A stretch of 64,000 bases of DNA from positions 68,857,345-68,921,344 of the forward strand of contig NC_092794.1 of the NCBI RefSeq assembly GCF_918797505.1, in the 5' to 3' direction. A model generated the notes under the pieces. The model was not told the origin of the DNA. It saw nothing but the letters and a program-made list of their open reading frames with translations, and ran no database searches. Both the position numbers and the translations under genes were made by a program. This document shows, in pieces, positions 9,758-20,961 of the stretch. Each line of letters starts with the position of its first letter. Position 1 is the first letter of the stretch. Source of the DNA: Bemisia tabaci (lineage: Eukaryota; Arthropoda; Insecta; Hemiptera; Aleyrodidae).

Positions 9758-10241
9758 CCAGCCCTCCTCGCCCGCTAATTGCGTATTAATCATATCTTAT
9801 CTCGTGTCATCCGATGTATTAAAGTTTGATGTCCTCACAATGTCAGAATCTTTGTCCGTTTCTTGCAACTATTTAATGCTTCATAAGCGTTAGACAAAGA
9901 AAGTTAGCATCCACAGTGACAAATTTCTAAATTCTGTGATTTTTCTATGACTTCTCATGGTTTTTGAACATAGAAACCTCTGACCTTTCAAAGACTTTTC
10001 AATGTATTTTTTTGACAAGACTTATGAGGGGCATGCTTTTCACCTATTTTTCAGGTGCAAAGTCTCTTGAAAGTGGTTAGCTAGATGTTGGACTTGATTA
10101 CGACTATTTGATTCGCAAATTCTAGAGTTCGTCGACAGGCAACGTGAGCAGAATGCATTTATGACTTGACGCCAAAAAAGGTAGGAACGCTGTGTGGTTC
10201 CTAAAATTGTCGGAAAGGGTTCTTTCCATATTAACATGAGT
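9758..10241. other. No recognisable feature
   Basis: AT-rich, with no repeat end, exon or RNA signal that I could support. Confidence 0.45.
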
Positions 10242-10496
10242 TGGATTGCATTTTGAAAAAGGAACCAGAAGCATTGCAATGGTGCTAAGATTGTGCAACT
10301 TTATCCTTTGCAATAACATTACTGAAACCATGAAAAAATATGAAATTTACATAATTTTTGTCTTAAATTTACAGTTTTCAGCGAGTAAAATAGAAACTGT
10401 TAATGGATAATCAGGTTTTTCTTCCAAGACAAAAGAAGATGCACAATTTTAGCAACATTGCAGCGCTTCTGGTTCCTTTTTGCAAAATGCAATCCA
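10242..10496. mobile_element. TTGCAAAAAGGAACC-family MITE, copy 1
   Basis: tggattgcattttgaaaaag with gaaccagaagcattgcaatg at the left is an inverted match of ggttcctttttgcaaaatgc with aatcca at the right. The subterminal tgctaagattgtgcaa is also inverted (gatgcacaattttagca). Confidence 0.75.
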
Positions 10497-12097
10497 GTTC
10501 ATATTGATCCATCATAAACAAAAAGAGTTATGTGAGAATTAAAGGTGAACGTAACTAGTTTCTTTGCGTTTGTTAATTTTTTTGAGGTACCTACAGTATC
10601 TCGCTGTCTAGACTTCCATGCAACATCCTTAGCTCTGACAAAATATTGTAATTGTATTTTTCCTTATTCCTCTAAAAAAAATTTAACACTGTGTTTCTGA
10701 CAGTTATCTTTTGTCTCACTCTGCTCTCCAACGTACAGAAGAACGAACATTTGGGAGAGATCGAATATGGAATTTTTGATTAAGATTGCAAATCTTGATG
10801 TTCATTTCGTCCTATTTTACATTTTAAGGGATATTTCTAAAGGAAAATTGTACAAGAAAACGAATGCAATCATTCTCAAACGTATAAATTTTGTATTAAA
10901 CAAGGTTTATGCTTTTAAATTTTTAACATATCGCTCGACCTCCTACATGCATAGGCTTAATCTGCTGTGCGACGGACTGCTCCGTATAAAAAAACAAAAA
11001 ACAAAAAACAGCAAGATTTCGAGCATGAGCTCACAGACATGTTATTCATGGATCCATTAATCGAATGCTCACCCTCTCTTCGCAACAACGTAGGAGGGCA
11101 GAGAGCCTGAGAGCCTCATAATTGTGAATTACGACACGTATGTAATGGAATCATGAGGTTGAACTGCACTAGAGATAGTTTACATATTCATGACCATACA
11201 ACTCAACAAATGAAAGTCGAAGTTTTATGAGGGGCATTTCAGAAGTTCATTCATCATTTGCATATCAAGTTTGCCACTATTTAATTTTGAGTGCTCTAAT
11301 CCTCGCTCCGATTCAGTGAGCTGTGTGCCTAACAGTTAGGTAGTTTGGCTCACTCAGACTCTACTCCCGAGCTTGCAGCATGAATAGTTTGATTCGAGTT
11401 CCTCTCATTTTCTAACGAAGGAAAGTTAAACGATTTGTTCGATGAGGAGTTGTTGATTATTTCACCCGTGATCAAGGATTTTCGAAGTTATGATGTTTCA
11501 TCACTTTGTAAACAAAAGTAAGTAAGAGCAGCGTAAACAGAATTTTTAAATGAAAAATAAGAAACTTTTCGCAAAAAATTTACAGCCCATGACTTTCGCC
11601 GAGCTTTATTCCGGAAAATCACGCCTCAATGCGAAGTATACTTGAGACGTTAATCATGCAAAGACCTCTTTTGTCTTAGTCAGTGTGCGCATTAAGCGAT
11701 GACAGGTTTGAATTTGTGAAATTATAATTTGCCTACATCTCAATAATGGGTCCTGAAATCTTGTTTTTTATTCAAGATTCTGTAAGTACCGGGTGAGAAG
11801 ATTACGTGGTGTTTTATTGCGCATTCTTGGAGCCAAAATTCCGGACGAACCCGCTTCTAGAAAGAAATTTTTAACGCATCGGAACGGTAGGAAAATTATG
11901 GAAGTGATGTAGTGCGGCAGACAAATCGCTATTTCTTCTCATATTCCACTGTTGTTTGTTAGGATAGAACGTATTTCAATGTGAAATTGTTGCTTGTTTG
12001 CTAAGGATGATGACATGAATGATATTCGATTCTTTAACTCTACAGTTATGGTTTCGACTTTCCTATTGTTTTCATATACGAGGAATAGAGAGACATT
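10497..12097. other. Mostly featureless AT-rich DNA
   Basis: A fragment at about 10745-10860 (ggagagatcgaatatgg onwards) resembles one end of the CACAGTGGATCGAGTC family, but no opposite end was found. I see nothing else to annotate. Confidence 0.45.
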
Positions 12098-12356
12098 TGG
12101 ATTGCATTTTGCAAAAAGGAACCGGAAGCATTCCTGTGTCACTAAGATTGTGCAAATTTCTTCACCCTACAAATATAAACCAATCATCAATACAAGTTTT
12201 ATCTTTACATTCAATAAACTATGAATTCAAGACGAAAATCACCTTGGTAAATCTGATTTGTTTCATTATTTCAATAACTGTATTGGAAAGCATGTATGTT
12301 GCACAATCCCAGCAACATTGGAATGCTCTTGGTTCCTTTTTGCAAAATGCAATCTA
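12098..12356. mobile_element. TTGCAAAAAGGAACC-family MITE, copy 2
   Basis: tggattgcattttgcaaaaa with ggaaccggaagcatt at the left and ggttcctttttgcaaaatgc at the right. Its interior (agttttatctttacattcaa) matches copy 3 and gives the empty-site sequence for the foldback nested there. Confidence 0.8.
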
Positions 12357-13613
12357 TTTGACAGAAGTCGTGGAAACCCGTGCTCGCTTCTGATTGGTGC
12401 CGGATGACATCATTCGACTCGGCGCGAAACCAAGGCTGTTCAAATTTACGGAAAAGTTGCGCTCATTCAACTACGCATTTCCCGGTTTCTGAGTTATTTT
12501 TGCACGTTTCTGAAGTGCGTATCGTGCTCTCCGCGTCATTAACCTCCAGAAACAAGCACTCTCAAGTCAAAATTTGTTCATGTTAATGACCCTTTAAAGC
12601 ATGACACAACATGTTCTGTCTTTAAAGTTTGAAGAGAAAAAAGAATCTTACCACGCAAAGTCTGGAAATCAACTCACGAACAAGATATAAAAGTTTTCAA
12701 TTCACATTAGTTGAATGGCAAAGAAAACAAGTGACGTCACTGGTATGATTTAACCCTTACATATCCAAGCCACGTAATTGGGCCTCGTTTTTTCACGTGT
12801 CCTAACTTAATCTAAGTAACAACTCACTAGCAGCATGAAGCGGAGAATTGGGAGTTCACGCCTCACGCCATCGCGCCTTCAATTTTGCAGATGCAGCACG
12901 GGCATCCATCAAGTACGAATAGTTGTATCTCTGCGCCGTCGCCAATGCGCGTCTTTTCTCTTAACATATGTATCGTGTTGCTGAAAAGTTGTGCTTTTTT
13001 AACTGCGTGTAACTCGGTTTTTCAGTCACTTTTTCGCGTTTTTAATGCGCGCATCGTGTTGGACGCGTCGATTACCTTCAAAACTTGTGTAGGCAAGTCA
13101 AAATTCGCTCCATAGGGTTTAGTGACCCAAAAGGACTTTCAATGGACGTGTGCAAACCGGGTCGATAAAAATTGCAGACTACTTAGGGATTTTGCGAGCA
13201 GATTACTGAATTTCGAATTCGACTTTTTGAATTCGACTTGACGAACTTCAAAATTCATGCAGACACTAAAGGTAGGACAATGTGAAAGATGAACGATCGA
13301 AAAATGACGATCTGCCCCCCCCCCCCTCTCCACAATTTATCTAAAAAACCTAGTTTAACTGCGCAGCGGGCGAAGAAGTTGGTTTAAGAAAAACCTTTTT
13401 GGTGCCAAAGGACAAGTACTTTAAAAAACCTAAGTTTTGCCTTTGTATGGCATTTACTCATTAGATAACAATGGCTGAATTCGAAAAGAACTATTCCACG
13501 ACCTCAGACTCCCTGTCATATTAAATTCCTTCGTATGAAACATAAAATAAATGTAATTCCACGCGAAAAAAAAAAGGTTCGGGTTACGACTCAACTTGGA
13601 CATTTCCATTTAA
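12357..13613. repeat. Diverged direct repeat and low-complexity DNA
   Basis: Segments near 12440-12590 and 12960-13122 share order and words (gcacgtttctgaagtgcg / cgcgtttttaatgcgcg; caagtcaaaat; gtgaccc / atgaccc), so they look like an old duplication. A C-run lies at 13314-13326. 13361-13435 repeats the ctgcgcagcgggcgaagaag motif described at 13624. Confidence 0.45.
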
Positions 13614-14189
13614 TTGAATCAGTGAGTTCGAAAACACACTAACTCGGAAAAAATTGCCCAGAAAAAACCTAAAACTGCGCAGCGGGCGAAGAAGTTTGTT
13701 TAAGAAAAACCTTTTTGGTGCCAGAGGACAAGTACTTAAAGACTTTGTAAAGTACCAAGTTGAAATCGATACACCATGTTTGATGATAGAGAATTAAGCG
13801 TTAAAAATTTCCGAGTTGGTGTGTTTTCGTTCTCATCGACTTTCAGATACTGATTTTTCATAGTCTGCCCTTAAAAATTTACATTTTTAGACCTGAATAA
13901 CGCTTGAATATTTATGTAACTTGTTGGTACAAGGTATACTGAACCGAAAAAAGAAAACCGCAAAATCGGATGGTCACCCGTTTCCCTTGAAATGGCCAAA
14001 AATTGGTATTTCCAATGAAATACTTCGATTCTTCCCTTTTCCCGTCGCTGTTTCGAGCATTTCCGATTGCAATTTCGTAATGTCCTTTTGCGTGCAGATA
14101 CTTCTATCCATAAGTGTTACTAAACAGTAAAAAAGTGCGAAAATCGAAAAAAATCCGAGTTGGTGTGTTTTCGAACTCACTGATTCAAT
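13614..14189. mobile_element. AACTCGGA-family element with TTGAATCAGTGAG ends, copy 1
   Basis: ttgaatcagtgagttcgaaa then acacactaactcgga at 13614 is inverted at 14156-14189 (tccgagttggtgtgttttcg, then aactcactgattcaa). The inner motif ccgagttggtgtgttttcg also occurs at 13812. From 13796 to 14255 it is nearly identical to 31640-32098, including about 65 bp beyond the right end, so the second copy arose by segmental duplication or the true element is larger. Confidence 0.65.
13624..13797 (+). pseudogene. Possible protein relic LRSGRRS...CLMIEN-stop
   Basis: An open stretch reads LRSGRRSLFKKN then ending QVEIDTPCLMIEN and a stop codon. The same tail (LRSGRRSCFKKN, QVEIDTPCLMTEN, stop) is at 31453-31641, and its first part is repeated at 13361-13435. 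Retention of frame and stop in two diverged copies suggests descent from a coding sequence, probably the C-terminus of an element-encoded protein. I do not recognise the family, and a noncoding repeat remains possible. Confidence 0.3.
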
Positions 14190-14255
14190 TGTGATAGTAC
14201 CCCAACTTGAGTTGCGATACTCCGCCAATTAAATGAAAATGCCCACATCATCTAA

Positions 14256-14712
14256 TAAATTGGAGAATAAATTGTCTTATGAGATTTGGCACCGTCATCT
14301 GGTGTCACTTGGTTCCTTTGCGAGGAACACCACCCGAACGTTTCCAAAACTTGTAGGGAGAACATTGGAAAAGCGGTCGCGTCTTGTTTCGTGCGGCCGG
14401 GGCGATCGGTGGGGGGAGGTCGAGGAGCTAGAACAATCGCCCCAACGACAAGTTCCTAACTCGGGGCTCACTTCGTGCCTCCTCCTTCGCACTCCTGTGC
14501 TCCGACAAATTGAGGCTTCGTTTATTTTCCTGTTGATTCTTTGATTCTAGATCCGCGCCCCGAACCCTCCAACTTACTCGCCGAGAGAAGGCGCCTTTCG
14601 GTATTATTAGATTTCCCCGTCTGGATTTCTGCGCGCCGCGTAGATCTTCTACAATCACGCGAGCTTTGATTTTCGGTTTCGGTTCGGAGGAGTCATCTCT
14701 AAATGAATCAGT
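14256..14712. other. GC-rich unique stretch
   Basis: Contains gcggccggggcgatcggtgg and frames open on both strands (14295-14492 minus, 14233-14544 plus). None has a recognisable domain or flanking splice sites, so I do not call an exon. Confidence 0.4.
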
Positions 14713-14795
14713 CGATATTAAAACCCAACGCGTTATGCCGCAATCACACGCTGAATGTGGCTTGAATGTGAAAGTCTGATGCCAAGGCCTGATGC

Positions 14796-14826
14796 CTGAA
14801 TTTTGCGCGTAACGCGCAAAATTCAG
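14796..14826. repeat. 31-nt perfect palindrome
   Basis: ctgaattttgcgcgt, one spacer base, then its exact inverse acgcgcaaaattcag. It lies in the left part of the Harbinger-like element. Confidence 0.9.
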
Positions 14827-14983
14827 CAACAATTCTCAGCAACCATCGGACTAATGTTGCATTTGTCTGAACCATTCGAGTATATTTGATACACATCTGG
14901 ATTAGAAATAACTCGAATTTGCGAAATTTCAGCCGTTGGGCGATAACTGTTGACTTCCACATTCAGCTGCTAAACTCAGCGTG

Positions 14984-15209
14984 CACTAGGAAAAGAAACA
15001 CATTGGATCTGGAGTCCAGACTCTTGGAAACATTGACAAGAAAAAATACGCTGGATTCAATAAGATTTTTGCTTAAATTAAAAGGAAATCCGCTCAAATT
15101 AAGGGCTTGGTCCTTGATTTAAGCAAAAATCCGATTGAATCAAGAGTATTTTTTCTTGTCGATGTTTTTAAGAGTCTGGACTCTAGATCCAATGTGTTTT
15201 TTTCCAGTG
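14984..15209 (+). mobile_element. CACTGGA foldback (FB1), nested
   Basis: CACTAGGAAAAGAAACACA to TTTTTCCAGTG, with centre in the aaggaaatccgctcaaa orientation. TG flanks both sides (14982-14983, 15210-15211). Lies inside the Harbinger-like element. Confidence 0.85.
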
Positions 15210-15222
15210 TGTGATTGCGGTG

Positions 15223-15347
15223 TTAGGAAAGTCAAAGAGATGTATGCTTGCAGTTCATTTGTGTGAATAGGTTCGCCTTCTATTGACGAAGTAGGCAGGC
15301 CGTGCTGCGCTCTTGGAATCAGCAATAATGGTATTGCTGCTCAAACA
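15223..15347 (+). repeat. Segment shared with 8.46-8.60 kb (right part)
   Basis: ttaggaaagtcaaagagatg to attgctgctcaaaca; resumes the duplicated segment after the nested insertion. Confidence 0.75.
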
Positions 15348-15351
15348 GTCT

Positions 15352-15606
15352 ATGGTCCGCGTTTAGCAGAGAGGAACCAAGCCACATCAGCTGTTGCCAA
15401 ATTCAACTCTGCAATTTAATTTTTTGTAGGAGAACGTTTGAGCGGATTCTTCAGAAAATGTCAAGGAATTTGCTTCGTACTATGCAGAAAATTCACTGAA
15501 ATTCGCACAAAAATCTGTATTACCGTTTTCATGTGAAACATTAAGATGCCGAATTAAATTTGGAAATAATTAATGTAGCTTGGTTCCTTTCTGCTTAGCG
15601 CGGTCC
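15352..15606. mobile_element. TGGACCGCG-family MITE, complete
   Basis: tggtccgcgtttagcagaga at the left and its inverse tttctgcttagcgcggtcca at the right; about 255 bp, the same length as the 8608 copy and in the same relation to the shared segment. Confidence 0.8.
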
Positions 15607-15658
15607 ATATATATAGTGTCTCTTTGCCAGAGGTGGTAGCAGCTCTATAATTCAATAT

Positions 15659-16094
15659 TGACGGGTTAGTTGTGCTAATCACAAAATCGTGTTTTGATGC
15701 TTGATTCTTGTGTATTAGCTAGAAATAAAAAAATCTGTCCAAACAGCAACTCTCCGGGCTCAATATTCACCGAGACATCGCGCTTTGAAAAATTTGGTTT
15801 ATGACGTCATCCGACTCAGTAAAACACCCTCGGTTTCTTCCATCTTGCTTTCATCCGAGTTTCACGTCAAGTAACCAGTGCAAATGCATGTCTGTCTGAT
15901 TCATGAAACCAAGGTTGAAGAAAACAATGATGTCACTTCCATGGTGGATGACGTACAAACCGAGTTCTTCAAAGCGCGCGGTATCTCAGTTTATATTGAA
16001 CATAGAAATTTGTTGTTTGGACGGATCATCATTTTCAGCTAATCTACAAGAATCAGGCATTAAAACACGATTCTGTGACCAGAGCAAATGACCC
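15659..16094. repeat. 435-bp imperfect foldback
   Basis: The left arm (cacaaaatcgtgttttgatg, gtccaaacagcaa, gacatcgcgctttgaa, tgacgtcatccgactc) is matched in inverse order by the right arm (catggtggatgacgtacaaa, ttcaaagcgcgcggtatctc, ttgtttggacgga, cattaaaacacgattctgtg). Arms are about 190 bp with a loop near 15850-15895. No terminal motif was identified. Confidence 0.75.
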
Positions 16095-16593
16095 ATTCCT
16101 TTTTCCTTTTATTGAGAAAAAGACTCGTTGCGCCAAGGGACGAATAATACTGCCGTCCACATGAATAAACCCGCAAATTCTACCACGATTCTACATTTTT
16201 CTTGCACACATACTGTTCTATTTCAAGAAAACCTGATCACCATGATGTTTCATTTTGTAAATTTAAATTCTCAATAATATGCCAAACTCACTTCAGAATT
16301 AAGAAGGATAAATGGACATTTGTTTTTTGGTGGTGAAACATTTCGTCGGTAAAAAACTGAACAAATCTTGAGAGAAGTTACAGCGTTTTTGCTAAGGAAG
16401 GCAGAATGGCACTGCCTGACATCTTAGCTGTAACGAGAAAAGTTCCATTTTTCTTTCTTTCTAAATTTAACCTTTCCCTCAACCCTTTTGTATTTTTACT
16501 GATATTTCCAAGTAAATTTATTAGTGTTACTGCCCTCTTTAGAGGTGTAAATGGCCTTAGATGCTAAAGCACCGCTTAAAAATAAAATTATTT
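16095..16593. other. No recognisable feature
   Basis: AT-rich; nothing supportable. Confidence 0.45.
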
Positions 16594-16658
16594 TACTACT
16601 ACTACTACTACTTTCTTTCTTTCTTTCTTTCTTTCTTTTTTTTTTTTTTTTTTTTTTT
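16594..16658 (+). repeat. Compound microsatellite (TAC)n (CTTT)n (T)n
   Basis: About five or six ACT units, six or seven CTTT units, then a run of about 20 T. Frames across it are low-complexity artefacts. Confidence 0.95.
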
Positions 16659-18187
16659 GCGATTAAAACTATTTTAGCCAATACACCGAACAAAATTCAG
16701 TCACGACGAGAAATCTTTCGTTGCCAGGAGTAAATTTTAATTTGGCATAATGAATTGCAATCTGGACGCAATGCGCCTTTCCCTCCGCGAACGAATACTG
16801 CCAAAGAAACTTTTTCATTCCCACTATTGAATCCGATTTTTTCGAGAGCATTTAAGCAAGAAAAAATCACCCTCTAAACACTTCAGTTTAACTCAGAGTG
16901 GCGACTCTCGTCATGAAGTTGTCCCTCACTAAAAATGAAAAATCTGATTAACTCAGGCACTACCATTCTCCTCCAATCCTAAACTGTGCCATCATCACGA
17001 TCTCACCTTGGAGAAGTATTTGTAAGCTTGAGCGTTCATTTGGGGAAATATCGGGACCGGAGCATCATTATATTTCTCGGAAAATTCAGCTTGAGACTGC
17101 CGATTAAATTGCAAATTCTTGGCTCTTGCACGCGCTCAATACTATCCTTTTCCGCCCCTTTGCCCTTCATTACCATGCTCCTCTTAGATATCCCGAGATT
17201 ATAAGTCGGATAAAATTGCTGGATCTCGCATTCCAAAAACTCGGGGTAGCTTTAATATCTTCCTGATAACGCTGTTCGCTACAACGAGGGATTGAGCCCT
17301 TAGTTTTTGCTCAGAGGGAGTGCGAAACTTCAGACCCTGCTGTTTCTGACACTGCTGGGTGGGAGAGGTCCGCAAAAGGGAACATTTATGAGAATATTGT
17401 TGCGACACGTCCGAGATATTGGACTCTAATATACACCTACGTCGCAAAATTGATTCATCCCGTGTTAAACACTGAACTTCATGCTCATTTTAACATGCAA
17501 GTTTGTCGTCGAAAAATTCATGCGAGGGATGGAGAATGTACTTTAAAAGCCCTGCCCTGCAATCTTCCCTATATTTTGAAAGTCACATCCGGAAGTAAAT
17601 GCTCAGATTTGCCAAGTGGTGCCTGATGATGACCGAAATGTTGAGTGATTGTCTTGTAAAAATTAATCTAGTTTACAAAATCTCTCCAGACGAAGTGCTC
17701 TCCCACATATTCACCAGTCATCATTTGGCGAATTTGCCTCAACAGTTGCTCATCGATCATCATTAGGCAAAAATGTGCAATGACATCGAAACTTAACTTT
17801 TGTCTCACTTGATTAAACAGGGTTGGCATAATTTCGTCATCTTGAAATTAGCTGACTTTCCTTAACTTTTTCCTGACTATTTTTGCTTCTCCCTGATGCC
17901 AAAATACTAGATCCCCGACTTTCCTTGACTTTTTAACATTTCCACTATTTTTAAATACGCTGATTTCGCAAAAATTAGGACACCATTTCCTTACTTGAAG
18001 ATCAAATTGTGGAAAAAGTGATTCAGTGGCTGTTTAAAAAATGACGAGCCTTAAACGTGGCCAAACTCATGGAAGATCAATGACATATTTTAGTGATTAG
18101 TAGATGTGTTAGGTATTTACTGACTTTTCCCACGAATTCCCTGACTTTTTCCGATCATCGAAAATTCCGTGACTTTCCCTGATTGCT
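16659..18187. other. Mostly featureless; ccTGACTTTTTCC words
   Basis: 16.7-17.8 kb shows nothing I can name. 17820-18187 contains repeated ctgactttcc / ccctgacttttt words between acagggttggcat and the next element, a style also seen at 5.7 kb. Confidence 0.45.
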
Positions 18188-18834
18188 TATACAGGGTCCC
18201 TTTAAACGGTCAAATTTAATCACCTTAAATTTCGTTTTTTTTTTAACTTTTCCCGAAATTTGCGGCGGGGACTTGCCAACGTAATGTTGAACTAATTTTG
18301 ACCTTACTGAGATAATGTGGAGGCAAATCTAGGGGAAATTGCCTTTTTTCGCGGGAAAATTGAATGACCTTTGATTTGACGTATTTGGGGGTCCGAGCCC
18401 CCCCCCCCCCCCTTAAAATTACAGCGATGTGATTTCTGCAATTTTTACTTAAAAGCGGACACAATTTGGTAGATTTTCCCGTTTTATTTTTTTCTTTACG
18501 ATAATTGGAACCGGAGTTATGATTTTTTGAAAATAGGTCAAATTTGACCTTTGACCTATCATAACTTGGTCAAAAATTAAGATATTGATCTGCGGTTTGC
18601 GCCAAAATTCTTAGTTTTTATGCTCTTTTGAATGATGTATCACAAGATAGGGGTTGCTATTTGAAAAAAAAAAGTTGGGGGCCCCCCGCGCCCCCCCTGA
18701 GGGGGGACCAAAATTTTGACCCCCCCAAAAGATGGTCCCCTTTGAGATAGGAACATTCCCAAAATTTCATTACCCTAGCTCAATTCGTTCAAAAGTTAGC
18801 AGGGGTGGGACGGACTTTTGGTACACCCTGTATT
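18188..18834. mobile_element. Possible element with TATACAGGGT ends and G/C tracts
   Basis: tatacagggtccctttaaac at the left and the inverse of the right end (atacagggtgtaccaaaagt) share short termini. The interior has a C-run (about 18400-18413), a self-complementary gggggccccccgcgcccccc patch and ggtcaaatttgacctttgacc. No protein. Ends are short and no target duplication was read, so boundaries are tentative. Confidence 0.4.
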
Positions 18835-18864
18835 GCTAGAGTGGGGTCTCTAAAATATATCATC

Positions 18865-19356
18865 GGAATTGCATTTCGCAAAAAGGAACCAGGGGCATTC
18901 CAATGTCGCTAAGATTGTGCAACTTTCTTTACCCTGCAGTGGGAAAAAAAACACATTGGATCTAGAGTCCGGACTCTTAAAAACATCGACAAGAAAAAAT
19001 ACTCTTGATTCAATCGGATTTTAGCTTAAATAAAGAACCAAGCCTCTTGTTTGAGCGGATTTCCTTTTGATTTAGGCAAAAATCTGATGGAATCAAGAGT
19101 ATTTTTTCTTGTCAATGTTTTCAAGAGTCTGGACTCTAGATCCAATGTGTTTTTTTTTTCCAGTGTGCAAATCTAAATTGATCACCTATACAGCTTTTAT
19201 CTTTACTCTCAATATACTATGAATTCAAGAAGAAAAGTACCCTTGTAGATATGATTTTTTCCCCATCATTTCAGTAATTCTGATGCAAAGAATGTATGTT
19301 GCACAATCCTAGCAACATTGGAATGTTCTTGGTTCCTTTTTGCAAAAGGCAATCCA
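18865..19356. mobile_element. TTGCAAAAAGGAACC-family MITE, copy 3, interrupted
   Basis: ggaattgcatttcgcaaaaa at the left and ggttcctttttgcaaaaggc with aatcca at the right. An FB1 is inserted after accctg (18936); the interior then continues as in copy 2 (cttttatctttactctcaat). Confidence 0.8.
18937..19165 (-). mobile_element. CACTGGA foldback (FB1), nested
   Basis: CAGTGGGAAAAAAAACACA to TTTTTTCCAGTG. TG flanks both sides (18935-18936, 19166-19167). The uninterrupted copy at 12.1-12.36 kb gives the pre-insertion context. Confidence 0.85.
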
Positions 19357-19492
19357 TCTGTTCCTGCATCACTGGGATCGACATTTCGACTGGATTCAAT
19401 GAGGGCAAACCAATTTTGCCACCTTTCAACGATCATCGCTAAAACGGAATAAGCAAACTAGCGATTATGATGGAATCCAGTATCCTGAACGC

Positions 19493-19656
19493 CAGTGGCG
19501 TGGCGTGAATAATCGATTATCGATATCTCGCCATTTGAAGCAATGGTAAAGAATCGATTACTAAGGTGTTCGCTGCGAACACCCTGATAATCGATCTTTT
19601 TTCATAGGTTTAAATGGCATAAAAATCGATAAATCGCAATTCACGCCACGCCACTG
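19493..19656. mobile_element. hAT-like MITE CAGTGGCGTGGCGTG, copy 1
   Basis: TIRs CAGTGGCGTGGCGTGAAT and inverse, with central palindrome GGTGTTCGCTGCGAACACC. An exact 8-bp duplication CTGAACGC flanks it (19485-19492, 19657-19664). CAGTG ends with an 8-bp duplication are characteristic of hAT elements. Noncoding. Confidence 0.9.
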
Positions 19657-19664
19657 CTGAACGC

Positions 19665-19913
19665 GACTCTACATAATCCCGCCGGACGTGGAATCGGACA
19701 GATTCGTATCCAGTCGCGAGACACTGCTGTCACGTACTTTGCGTATCGGACCCCCGCGGAAATGTCTGCAGTTTTAATCGGACGATCTGACAACCTCAAA
19801 TCGTCGCAACTTCCAAACAGCCACGTTCCGAGCTAAAGCCATGCTAAATACGCTCAAGTCAGCAGCAAACAGATACTGCAAACTACGGATGCACGTCCGC
19901 GCGTGCAGATAAC
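19665..19913. other. No recognisable feature
   Basis: CpG-containing unique DNA; the minus frame 19774-19977 shows no known motif. Confidence 0.4.
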
Positions 19914-20030
19914 GCGCTCCTCTAACGCAAGAACGTAACTGCATTTCACAAGATCCCTGTCGTACGAATGACTCCATACTTTTCAGGGCTCATGTCGTAA
20001 GGGATAAGTTCTTACGTCAGAGAGGCGATG
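19914..20030. repeat. GTCGCTCC...GTAAGGGCGTA foldback, copy 2
   Basis: gcgctcctctaacgcaagaa with cgtaact at the left pairs with gttcttacgtcagagaggcg at the right; the centre contains cagggctcatg. Confidence 0.65.
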
Positions 20031-20081
20031 ATGCCGCGTTGCATTTCGGTGAGGTTGTTCTTGATTTATGATTCAGTGGCG

Positions 20082-20165
20082 AAGCGTGAATTATCGACGA
20101 TCGATACTTTACCATTCGAAGCTACCGTAAAAATTCGATTATTGAGGTATACCCTGAAAACCGAT
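20082..20165. mobile_element. hAT-like MITE fragment (left end)
   Basis: attcagtggcgaagcgtgaa and then cgatcgatactttacc match the left part of the CAGTGGCG family; the right end is missing. Confidence 0.55.
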
Positions 20166-20661
20166 CCTTTCCTATGGGTTTAGACGGAGGATCGATCGAT
20201 TCATAGCACAGGTCGACATGATTCGGTTCGATCTCGGTGCGTTGCGAACTCCTCCGGGGGAAATTTGGCAACTCCGGGCTGCAACGAAGACGCGAGAGCG
20301 TGCAGCGAGCTTTCGGCTTTAATAAATTAATTCCGCTCCGACTCCGCTTCTCTATCATCGAGGATGCAGCGGAATATATTATTAATTCGAACAGGATTTT
20401 AAGAAAATAAATGGCGATAAAACCGCGTCTCTTCAATCAGAATCTTAATTTAGATTGATTTTTAAATAGATCTTCGTGTCTCGGCGTTGACTTGAGAAAA
20501 TTATCCCTCCCTTTGACTAAAGCTATTTTTTTTTTTTTTTTTTTTGAGACGAAAAAGAAAAGCAAGAAGGCGAGGTTTCAGCGCAGCACGAACTTCTAGA
20601 TTCGAGTGACTAAACATAGAGAGTATTCGAGATAGGGTGCGTCATTTTGACAACCCTCATT
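20166..20661. other. Mostly featureless; poly-T run at 20527-20545
   Basis: Unique AT-rich DNA apart from the T-run. Confidence 0.45.
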
Positions 20662-20800
20662 TGGACTTCGTTGATCAGAAAGGAACCAAGCCTCGTCATT
20701 TGTTGCCGAATTCAACGGGGCAATTTAATTTTTTACAGGAGGACGCTTATAGGGATTCCTTTGAGAATTTTAGAGAATTTGCTTCGTGCTAGGCAGAACT
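20662..20800. mobile_element. TGGACCGCG-family MITE fragment (left arm)
   Basis: tggacttcgttgatcagaaa, ggaaccaagcctcgtcattt and gaatttgcttcgtgctaggc match the family; the right arm is absent. Confidence 0.65.
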
Positions 20801-20961
20801 TAATACATGGATTATGTTCAGAAATTGCATACTCCCAGGCTACTCGTTGAGTTAATCACGAAAATCTCGAATTTCCGTACCTACTCATGGAACATGCGTA
20901 TCTTTTGTACGGACTTCCGTACCGACCTTCCAAAATCCGTGCTTCTTCCGCACATACAGTA

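Larger units (their letters stand above)
14736..15222. mobile_element. Harbinger-like element, TTA target duplication
   Basis: TGCCGCAATCACAC at the left and the inverse of the right end CACCGCAATCACAC form the termini. TTA is present on both sides (14733-14735, 15223-15225). The paralogous locus at 8457-8600 reads straight through gcgttaggaaag and acts as an empty site. An FB1 foldback is nested near the right end. A 3-bp TTA duplication is typical of PIF/Harbinger elements; no transposase is present. Confidence 0.7.
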
